From JBDSTZ01 sp039927975 (lineage in GTDB: Bacteria; Pseudomonadota; Gammaproteobacteria; Burkholderiales; Burkholderiaceae_D): a DNA stretch of 5,533 nt. The stretch covers positions 1 through 5,533 of the forward strand of contig JBDSTZ010000493.1 of the NCBI GenBank assembly GCA_039927975.1. Direction: 5' to 3'. Below the pieces are notes generated by a model that did no database searches, was not told where the DNA came from, and saw nothing but the letters and a program-made list of their open reading frames with translations. Positions 1 to 4,689 of this stretch are shown here, piece after piece (the stretch's first letter is position 1; each line of letters begins with the position of its first letter). Both the position numbers and the translations under genes were made by a program.

Positions 1-1937
1 GGTACGTCGGCGACGCATTTGCCCAGGGCTTCACGCTCGAGGAAGTGCACAACCTGACCCACATCGATCCGTGGTTCCTTATCCAGATCAAGGAAATCGT
101 CGACATCGAACTGTGGCTCGACACCCAGAAGCTCGACGCGATCGACAAGCCGATGCTCTACAAGCTCAAGCAAAAGGGCTTCTCGGACCGCCGCCTGGCT
201 TTCCTGCTGCACGTGACGGACAAGGAAGTGCGCGAGAAGCGCCACGCGCTGGGTATTCGTCCGGTCTACAAGCGGGTCGACACCTGCGCGGCCGAATTCG
301 CGACCAACACCGCGTACATGTATTCGACCTACGACGAAGAGTGCGAGTCGAATCCGACCGACAAGAAGAAGATCATGGTGCTGGGCGGTGGCCCGAACCG
401 TATCGGCCAGGGTATCGAATTCGACTACTGCTGCGTGCACGCGGCGCTGGCGATGCGCGAAGACGGCTACGAGACCATCATGGTCAACTGTAATCCGGAG
501 ACCGTGTCGACCGACTACGATACGTCCGACCGCCTGTATTTTGAATCGCTCACGCTCGAAGACGTGCTTGAAATCGTCGCCCTCGAAAAGCCGGCCGGCG
601 TGATCGTGCAGTACGGCGGCCAGACGCCGTTGAAGCTCGCGCTCGACCTCGAAGCGAACGGCGTGCCGATCGTCGGCACCTCGCCCGACATGATCGACGC
701 GGCCGAAGACCGCGAGCGCTTCCAGCAGATGCTGCACACGCTGGGCCTGCGCCAGCCGCCTAACCGCACCGCGCGCACCGAAGCGGACGCGCTGGCGCTG
801 GCCGTTGAAATCGGCTACCCGCTGGTGGTGCGTCCTTCGTATGTGCTGGGCGGCCGGGCGATGGAAATCGTCCACGATCAGCGCGACCTCGAACGCTACA
901 TGCGTGAAGCGGTCAAGGTGTCGCACGATTCGCCGGTGCTGCTCGACCGCTTCCTCAACGACGCCATCGAAGTCGACGTCGACTGCATCTCGGACGGCGA
1001 GACCACCTTTATCGGCGGCGTGATGGAACACATCGAGCAGGCCGGCGTGCACTCGGGCGATTCGGCCTGTTCGCTGCCGCCGTACTCGCTGTCGTCCGAG
1101 ACCATCGCTGAACTCAAGCGCCAGACTTCGCTGATGGCCAAGGGCTTGAACGTGGTCGGCCTGATGAACGTGCAGTTCGCCATCCAGCAGCAGGAAGTCG
1201 ACGGCGTGGTGCAGGACACCGTGTTCGTCCTCGAAGTCAATCCGCGCGCCTCGCGCACGGTGCCTTTCGTGTCGAAGGCGACCGGCCTGCAGTTGGCCAA
1301 GATCGCCGCGCGCTGCATGGTCGGCCAGACCCTGGCCGAGCAGGGCATCACGACCGAAGTCGTGCCGCCGTTCTACAGCGTCAAGGAAGCGGTGTTCCCG
1401 TTCGTTAAATTCCCTGGCGTCGACACGATTCTCGGCCCCGAGATGAAGTCGACCGGCGAAGTGATGGGCGTGGGCATGACCTTCGGCGAAGCCTTCGTCA
1501 AGTCGCAGCTGGGCGCCGGCGTCAAGCTGCCGGAGTCGGGCAAGGTCTTCCTGTCGGTCAAGGTGTCGGACAAGCCGCGCACCGTGAAAGTGGCGCGCGA
1601 CCTGGTCGAACTTGGCTTCCAGCTGGTGGCCACCAAGGGCACCGCCGCCGTGATCGCCGCCGCCGGGATTCCGGTGACGGCGGTGAACAAGGTGATCGAA
1701 GGCCGTCCGCACATCGTCGACATGATCAAGAACCACGAGATCGCTTTGGTGGTGAACACGGTCGAAGAGAAGCGCAGCGCGATCGTCGATTCGCGCGCCA
1801 TCCGGATTTCGGCGCTGGCCGCGCGCGTGGTAACCTATACTACGATCGCCGGGGCGGAGGCGGCGGTTGAAGGCATGCGTCACCTCGACGAGTTGCGCGT
1901 GTACGATTTACAAGGCCTGCATAAAACCTTAAACTAA
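1..1937 (+). CDS. carB: Carbamoyl-phosphate synthase large subunit, 3' part
   Basis: Makes carbamoyl phosphate from bicarbonate, ATP and ammonia supplied by the CarA glutaminase subunit, in the cytoplasm, feeding pyrimidine and arginine synthesis. The reading frame is already open at base 3 and enters inside the oligomerisation domain (YVGDAFAQGF, then HIDPWFLIQIKEIV). The last 644 residues are present of a family length near 1,075, so the true start lies upstream and the in-frame GTG at 45 is not a start. The second ATP-grasp (carbamoyl phosphate) domain runs from about base 370 to 1530: IMVLGGGPNRIGQGIEFDYC, CNPETVSTDYDTSDRLYFE, RPSYVLGGRAMEIV, HSGDSACSLP and the metal-binding EVNPRASRTVPF. 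The MGS-like allosteric domain follows from about 1540 to the end, with TKGTAAVI, NKVIEGRPHI and VNTVEEKRSAIVDSRAIR. Compared from memory with E. coli, there are about eight extra residues just before EVNPRA (about 1197-1220). Stop is TAA at 1935-1937. Identity is very secure. Confidence 0.98.
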   Translation, partial: YVGDAFAQGFTLEEVHNLTHIDPWFLIQIKEIVDIELWLDTQKLDAIDKPMLYKLKQKGFSDRRLAFLLHVTDKEVREKRHALGIRPVYKRVDTCAAEFATNTAYMYSTYDEECESNPTDKKKIMVLGGGPNRIGQGIEFDYCCVHAALAMREDGYETIMVNCNPETVSTDYDTSDRLYFESLTLEDVLEIVALEKPAGVIVQYGGQTPLKLALDLEANGVPIVGTSPDMIDAAEDRERFQQMLHTLGLRQPPNRTARTEADALALAVEIGYPLVVRPSYVLGGRAMEIVHDQRDLERYMREAVKVSHDSPVLLDRFLNDAIEVDVDCISDGETTFIGGVMEHIEQAGVHSGDSACSLPPYSLSSETIAELKRQTSLMAKGLNVVGLMNVQFAIQQQEVDGVVQDTVFVLEVNPRASRTVPFVSKATGLQLAKIAARCMVGQTLAEQGITTEVVPPFYSVKEAVFPFVKFPGVDTILGPEMKSTGEVMGVGMTFGEAFVKSQLGAGVKLPESGKVFLSVKVSDKPRTVKVARDLVELGFQLVATKGTAAVIAAAGIPVTAVNKVIEGRPHIVDMIKNHEIALVVNTVEEKRSAIVDSRAIRISALAARVVTYTTIAGAEAAVEGMRHLDELRVYDLQGLHKTLN

Positions 1938-1956
1938 GCACCAGGCAGTACCCTTG

Positions 1957-2002
1957 ACCACAGAGCTCGCGCGCCACAGCGGCGCGCGGCCTCTGTGGTT
2001 TT
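1957..2002 (+). terminator. Rho-independent terminator after carB
   Basis: Twenty bases after the carB stop, ACCACAGAG (1957-1965) pairs perfectly with CTCTGTGGT (1991-1999). Inside this, CGCGCGCC (1968-1975) pairs perfectly with GGCGCGCG (1981-1988). The two stems are separated by a 2x2 internal step (C-C mismatch and T-G wobble), and the loop is ACAGC. The 3' arm runs directly into TTTT (1999-2002). The stem is unusually long, but the T-run is short. The position suggests it ends carB (or carAB) transcription and insulates greA. Termination itself is inferred. Confidence 0.75.
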
Positions 2003-2029
2003 CACTTGGTACGGGCGTTTTGAGAAGCG

Positions 2030-2073
2030 GATTTGAAACCGATTCGAAGAGGATTCGGAGAGAATTCGAAGTT
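2030..2073. repeat. Four tandem copies of an 11-base unit
   Basis: Four consecutive 11-mers are in exact register: GATTTGAAACC (2030-2040), GATTCGAAGAG (2041-2051), GATTCGGAGAG (2052-2062) and AATTCGAAGTT (2063-2073). The shared core is GATTCGAAG. The palindrome TTCGAA occurs at 2043-2048 and 2065-2070, 22 bases or two repeat units apart. The array lies between the carB terminator and the greA leader, in DNA more A/T-rich than its surroundings. A protein-binding array or a decayed microsatellite are both possible. No function is established. Confidence 0.6.
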
Positions 2074-2100
2074 GATGTGCAGTCGCGCCACGCCGACACG

Positions 2101-2128
2101 TCGTTCCCGCGCAGGCGGGAATCCATGG
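2101..2128. repeat. Dispersed palindromic repeat (REP/dRS3-like)
   Basis: TTCCCGC (2104-2110) and GCGGGAA (2115-2121) form a perfect 7-bp stem around the loop GCAG, flanked by TCG and by ATCCATGG. The pattern TTCCCGC-N4-GCGGGAATCCA is the core of a short palindrome found in many copies between genes in various beta- and gammaproteobacteria; the Neisseria dRS3 repeat has a similar ATTCCC-N8-GGGAAT form. On the minus strand it reads as the well-known spurious peptides WIPACAGTT and MDSRLRGND. Only one copy is in this window, so its dispersed nature is inferred from family knowledge. Confidence 0.7.
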
Positions 2129-2284
2129 CACCTTCGCATGGCGGTTGCATGGACTGGCGCCCGCGCATGCGACGCTTGTCAACTGGCCGCGCTGGTGCGC
2201 GCCGCATGTGACGCGCGTCGATCCTGAAGGCGGCATCTCTCTAAATGCAGTACCTGGCAAACCACGAACAAGAGCAGAGAAACT
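2129..2284 (+). promoter_or_regulatory. greA upstream leader, GC-rich and structured
   Basis: This is the region between the palindromic repeat and the greA ATG. It should contain the greA promoter, because the carB terminator lies upstream. I see no convincing sigma70 pair: TTGTCA (2176-2181) matches a -35 at 5 of 6 positions but has no A/T-rich -10 at the right distance. Structural signals are a hairpin CGCGC-TGGT-GCGCG (2188-2201), extendable by two pairs across a one-base bulge, and a perfect palindrome GACGCGCGTC (2210-2219). The ribosome binding site is weak, with AGAGA (2276-2280) four bases before the ATG. E. coli greA also has a regulated leader, but no homology to it is claimed here. 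Confidence 0.3.
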
Positions 2285-2767
2285 ATGAACACTCCCAACC
2301 TTCCCTTGACCAAATTCGGCGCTGAACTTCTGAAGGAAGAACTGCACCAGTTGAAGACCAAAGAGCGCCGCGCCGTGATCGACGCGATCGCCGAGGCGCG
2401 CTCGCATGGCGACCTGTCCGAGAACGCCGAGTACGACGCCGCCAAGGAGCGCCAGGCCTTTGTCGAAGGCCGCATCGCCGAACTCGAAGGCAAGCTCGGT
2501 TCTTCCCAGATCATCGATCCGGCCACTCTCGACGCCGAAGGGCGCGTGGTGTTCGCCTCGACGGTCGACCTGGAAGACCTCGAAAGCGGCCAGAAGGTGA
2601 CCTACCAGATCGTCGGCATGGACGAGGCGGACCTGAAGCTGAACAAGATTTCGGTGACCTCGCCGATCGCCCGCGCGCTGATCGGCAAGTACGCCGGCGA
2701 CGTGGTCGAAGTGCAGGCGCCGTCCGGCCCGCGCGAATACGAAATCCTCGAAGTCAAATACATCTGA
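2285..2767 (+). CDS. greA: Transcription elongation factor GreA
   Basis: GreA enters the secondary channel of stalled, backtracked RNA polymerase and stimulates cleavage of the extruded RNA 3' end so that elongation can resume. The product has 160 residues, against 158 in E. coli. Residues 1 to about 80 form the N-terminal coiled coil. Its tip carries the signature HGDLSENAEYDAAKERQ, with the catalytic acidic pair D43 and E46 (equivalent to D41/E44 of E. coli). From about residue 84 comes the FKBP-like C-terminal domain that binds polymerase, with the conserved DEADLKLNKISVTSPIARAL and GREYEIL-type ending (here PREYEILEVKYI). The ATG at 2285 gives the family's normal N-terminus (LTKFGAELLKEEL), although the ribosome site before it is weak. 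The stop TGA shares its A with the ATG of the next gene, indicating translational coupling. Confidence 0.98.
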   Translation: MNTPNLPLTKFGAELLKEELHQLKTKERRAVIDAIAEARSHGDLSENAEYDAAKERQAFVEGRIAELEGKLGSSQIIDPATLDAEGRVVFASTVDLEDLESGQKVTYQIVGMDEADLKLNKISVTSPIARALIGKYAGDVVEVQAPSGPREYEILEVKYI

Positions 2768-3249
2768 TGCTGGCCGTCCGGCTGCGCCTGCTGCTTGCCT
2801 GCCTGTGGGCCGGCAGCCTGTGGGCGGTCGCTTACCTGGTCGCGCCGACGCTGTTTGCCACGCTGCACGACAACACCCTTGCCGGCGCCATGGTCGGCAG
2901 CCTGCTGCGCAGCGTGGCGTGGCTGTCGATCGCCTGCGCGCTGGTGCTGCTGGTGCTGGTGTGGCGCGCGGTCGATCTCGATGCGGCGCAGCGCCGCGGC
3001 CTGATTCGCCTGATCAGCGCCATGCTGCTGTGTTGCCTGGTGATTTACCTGGGCATTCAACCCGCGATGGCGAATCTGCGCGACGCGGCCGGGCCTGGCG
3101 GGCTGAAAGGCTCGCCGCTGGCGGCGCGTTTCGGCATGCTGCACGGGGTGTCGCAGCTGGTGTATTTGGTGGAAAGTGTGCTGGCGGGCTGCCTGGTGGT
3201 GAAGGCCGTGCCCGGCCGCACGCCGGAGCGGGTGTCCGGCGTGTCATAA
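2767..3249 (+). CDS. DUF4149 (TMEM205-like) membrane protein
   Basis: A 160-residue inner-membrane protein of unknown function, resembling the DUF4149 family often found beside greA in betaproteobacteria. Four hydrophobic helices are visible: about residues 8-26, 50-66, 82-98 and 128-146. Features typical of the family are the APTLFATL motif after helix 1, GIQPAM at the end of helix 3, and RFGMLHGVSQLVYL leading into helix 4. Arginines lie before helix 1 (R5, R7), between helices 2 and 3 (R67, R76, R77, R81) and before helix 4. The start ATG overlaps the greA stop (TGATG), and there is no Shine-Dalgarno of its own, so translation probably depends on ribosomes finishing greA. The short C-terminal tail is polar. 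Membrane topology and family are fairly secure; function is unknown, and a link to GreA activity is not implied by the coupling alone. Confidence 0.88.
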   Translation: MLAVRLRLLLACLWAGSLWAVAYLVAPTLFATLHDNTLAGAMVGSLLRSVAWLSIACALVLLVLVWRAVDLDAAQRRGLIRLISAMLLCCLVIYLGIQPAMANLRDAAGPGGLKGSPLAARFGMLHGVSQLVYLVESVLAGCLVVKAVPGRTPERVSGVS

Positions 3250-3253
3250 TGCT

Positions 3254-3281
3254 ACGCCGCGCGGCGTGTGAGACGCGCCGC
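3254..3281. terminator. Hairpin in the convergent DUF4149/yhbY junction
   Basis: The 50 bases between the two converging stop codons contain a 9-bp stem, GCGGCGTGT (3261-3269) with ACGCGCCGC (3273-3281), one G-T wobble and loop GAG. Overlapping it is the perfect palindrome ACGCCGCGCGGCGT (3254-3267), which would compete for the same bases. Neither strand has a T-run directly after the stem, so it is not a classical intrinsic terminator. It could end transcription from both sides with help from Rho, or simply protect 3' ends. The terminator role is inferred from position. Confidence 0.4.
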
Positions 3282-3299
3282 CCCGACGAGACAGAAAAA

Positions 3300-3770
3300 T
3301 TATTTACCCAAAGCGCCTTTTTTCGGGCTGGACTGGCGCGGTTTGGCGCGCTTGATGCTGCCGCCCTCGGTGACCCGCTCATTCCCCTTGATCATGACCT
3401 TGGTGACGCTCGGCCGCTTGGTGCCGCTGGCGCTGGCCTTGACGATGGTGACTTCGCGCATGCCCTTGCCGCGCGTCGGGCTGGCGGTCTTGACCACGTC
3501 CTTTTTGGGACGGTAGACCACCAGCAGCTTGCCGATGTGCTGGACCGGGGCGGCCTTGAGTTCTTCGCAGATCTGCTCGTACATGGCGACGCGCGCCTCG
3601 CGGTCGTCGCCCGCCACGCGCACCTTGATCAGGCCGTGGGAGTCGAGGCTGGCGCCGATTTCCTTCATGACCGATGCCGTCAGGCCAGCCTCGCCGATGA
3701 TGACGACAGGCTTGAGCGCATGGGCTTCAGCGCGCAGGGCGCTGCGCTCGACGGGTGTAAGTTTTTGCAT
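3300..3770 (-). CDS. yhbY: YhbY-family CRM-domain RNA-binding protein
   Basis: YhbY-type proteins carry a single CRM domain, bind RNA and associate with pre-50S ribosomal particles, so a role in large-subunit assembly is likely. Residues 1-89 match the whole E. coli protein (97 residues): LTPVERSALRAEAHALKPVV, the conserved GxxG loop as GEAG (26-29) with LTASVMKEI after it, HGLIKVRVAGDDREAR (45-60), and the closing strand IGKLLVVYRPK (79-89). Residues 90-156 are an extra tail rich in K, R, S, T and G, with 18 K/R against 4 D/E, probably disordered and RNA-binding. The ATG at 3770-3768 fits the family's N-terminus; AAAGA four bases upstream is only a weak ribosome site. It diverges from rlmE across 40 bases and converges on the DUF4149 gene. 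Neighbouring RlmE also acts on the 50S subunit. Identity of the core is secure; the tail's role is inference. Confidence 0.95.
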   Translation of the reverse strand: MQKLTPVERSALRAEAHALKPVVIIGEAGLTASVMKEIGASLDSHGLIKVRVAGDDREARVAMYEQICEELKAAPVQHIGKLLVVYRPKKDVVKTASPTRGKGMREVTIVKASASGTKRPSVTKVMIKGNERVTEGGSIKRAKPRQSSPKKGALGK

Positions 3771-3810
3771 AATATCTTTAGTTAACCTTTAAAAGCAGTA
3801 TTCTACGCGA
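3765..3810. promoter_or_regulatory. Divergent yhbY/rlmE promoter region with overlapping -10s
   Basis: The short A/T-rich gap between the divergent starts must drive both genes unless transcription enters from elsewhere. GTATTCTAC is nearly symmetric. On the plus strand TATTCT (3799-3804) matches the -10 consensus at 4 of 6 positions. On the minus strand TAGAAT (3805-3800) matches at 5 of 6. Standard spacing would put the rlmE start site at 3811, the A of its ATG, and the yhbY start site near 3793, giving a 23-base leader. The -35 matches are poor on both strands. A second plus-strand candidate is TTGCAT (3765-3770), 17 bases, TTTAAA (3788-3793). No Shine-Dalgarno is visible before rlmE. Confidence 0.5.
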
Positions 3811-4524
3811 ATGGCAAAGAACAAATTAAACAAAAACTGGTTACACGACCACATCAACGACCCCTATGTGAAGCTGGCGCAGAAAGAGGGCTACCGCGCG
3901 CGCGCCGCCTACAAGCTCAAGGAAATCGACGAAAGCGAAAAACTCATCAAGCCGGGCCAGGTCGTCGTCGACCTCGGCTGCACGCCGGGCAGCTGGAGCC
4001 AGTATGTGCGGCGCAAGATGGCCGGCGAGAAGGGCGGCGGCATCAACGGCACCATCATCGGCCTCGACATGCTGCCGATGGAAGAGATCGCCGACGTCCA
4101 TTTCATCCTCGGCGACTTCCGCGAAGGGCGCTCGCTGCGCCAGCTTGAAACCTTGCTGGCGGGTCGCAAGGCCGACATGGTGATCTCCGACATGGCGCCG
4201 AATCTGTCGGGCATTCCGACCGCCGACGCCGCGCGCATGGAACATCTTATCGATTTGGCAATTGAGTTTGCGCAAACCCACATGAAGCCGAGTGGGGCAT
4301 TGTTGGTCAAATGCTTCAAGGACATGGGGTTTAGTCAAATCGTCGAGAAATTTCGCGGGGAATTCAAGGTCGTCAAACAGGTCAAACCGAAGGCCAGCCG
4401 CGACAAATCGTCGGAAATCTTCCTCGTCGGCAGGGGTCTCAAGCACACGACCCTCAAGAATTCCGCAGTTGATGACGATTCTTCCCTTGATATTCCCGGC
4501 AGTGGGCCGCACATCGGACAGTGA
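3811..4524 (+). CDS. rlmE: 23S rRNA (uridine2552-2'-O)-methyltransferase RlmE (FtsJ/RrmJ)
   Basis: RlmE transfers a methyl group from S-adenosylmethionine to the 2'-OH of U2552 in the A loop of 23S rRNA, acting on 50S particles late in assembly. It is a Rossmann-fold methyltransferase. The SAM-binding motif is DLGCTPGSWSQY (54-65), followed by LDMLPM (85-90) and GDFRE (101-105). The K-D-K-E catalytic tetrad is complete as K35, D127 (in SDMAPNLSG), K167 (LLVKCF) and E202 (SSEIFLVG), matching K38/D124/K164/E199 of E. coli. The protein has 237 residues against 209 in E. coli; most of the excess is a tail from about residue 210 containing an acidic DDDSSLD stretch and a PGSGP motif. The ATG at 3811 gives the expected basic N-terminus, yet no Shine-Dalgarno precedes it and a candidate -10 ends only six bases upstream, so leaderless translation is possible. 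Codon use becomes A/T-richer at third positions in 4240-4362. Confidence 0.97.
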   Translation: MAKNKLNKNWLHDHINDPYVKLAQKEGYRARAAYKLKEIDESEKLIKPGQVVVDLGCTPGSWSQYVRRKMAGEKGGGINGTIIGLDMLPMEEIADVHFILGDFREGRSLRQLETLLAGRKADMVISDMAPNLSGIPTADAARMEHLIDLAIEFAQTHMKPSGALLVKCFKDMGFSQIVEKFRGEFKVVKQVKPKASRDKSSEIFLVGRGLKHTTLKNSAVDDDSSLDIPGSGPHIGQ

Positions 4525-4547
4525 TGGCCCTGCCGGTGTCGGGCCAT
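4524..4547 (+). terminator. Hairpin at the rlmE stop codon
   Basis: ATGGCCC (4524-4530) pairs perfectly with GGGCCAT (4541-4547) around a 10-base loop, beginning at the last base of the rlmE stop codon. No T-run follows (GCGGCGCAATAGG comes next), although T-rich segments appear at 4564-4567 and 4575-4578. It may be a factor-dependent terminator, an mRNA 3'-end stabiliser, or a processing point if rlmE and ftsH are cotranscribed. Confidence 0.35.
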
Positions 4548-4611
4548 GCGGCGCAATAGGCACGTTTTACGGCCGTTTTAAGTGAGTTTTCCGCCTCGCC
4601 GCCCGGCGCGC

Positions 4612-4641
4612 GTGGCACGGGCTGCTTAATGCGGTTAAAAT
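4612..4641 (+). promoter_or_regulatory. Candidate sigma70 promoter of ftsH
   Basis: TAAAAT (4636-4641) matches the -10 consensus at 5 of 6 positions, and GTGGCA (4612-4617) matches the -35 at 4 of 6, with an 18-base spacer. This predicts transcription from about 4648 and a leader of roughly 42 bases. It stands out as the first A/T-rich block after a GC-rich stretch. I found no clear heat-shock (sigma32) promoter, though ftsH is heat-inducible in E. coli. Confidence 0.45.
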
Positions 4642-4663
4642 CGGCATTCTGAATCGGTAAAAA

Positions 4664-4684
4664 GATGCGCCAGCATCGAAGGAG
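4664..4684 (+). promoter_or_regulatory. ftsH leader hairpin and Shine-Dalgarno
   Basis: AAGGAG (4679-4684) lies five bases before the GTG at 4690. That is ideal spacing and selects this GTG over the ATG at 4699, which would be 14 bases away. A perfect 5-bp hairpin, GATGC-GCCA-GCATC (4664-4677), stands one base upstream of the Shine-Dalgarno. The hairpin is small and does not itself cover the ribosome site, so it may hold the site open rather than block it; this is inference. Confidence 0.7.
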
Positions 4685-4689
4685 TTTTC

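Noticed and set aside
2176..2204. TTGTCA as the -35 of a greA promoter
   Set aside because: It matches the -35 at 5 of 6 positions, but the 16-18 base positions downstream are pure GC sequence with no -10 resemblance.
1934..2407. Minus-strand open frame with WIPACAGTT, and the plus-strand frame 1954-2211
   Set aside because: These translate a terminator, tandem repeats and the dispersed palindrome, and the minus frame runs into greA antisense. The peptide is a classic artefact of this repeat.
2602..3144. Minus-strand open frame of 180 codons with many Q and A residues
   Set aside because: It is a shadow of the 3' part of greA and the DUF4149 gene, with low-complexity composition and no start context.
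2805..3785. Open frame of 326 codons on the plus strand
   Set aside because: It overlaps the DUF4149 gene in another frame and runs antisense through all of yhbY. The composition is arginine/alanine-rich with no recognisable domain.
4524..4559. Tiny ATG-initiated frame MALPVSGHAAQ overlapping the rlmE stop (TGATG)
   Set aside because: It has only 11 codons, has no family resemblance, and its start lies within the hairpin arm. It is most likely chance.
3841..4563. Long open frame of 240 codons on the minus strand
   Set aside because: It is antisense to rlmE, whose protein and catalytic residues are unmistakable. The frame is rich in H, D, R and A as expected of a GC-rich shadow frame.
4613..4627. 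Possible sigma54 promoter, TGGCACG followed by GC, upstream of ftsH
   Set aside because: The GC pair lies two bases too close to the GG for the -24/-12 spacing, and no TTGC element is present at the correct position.
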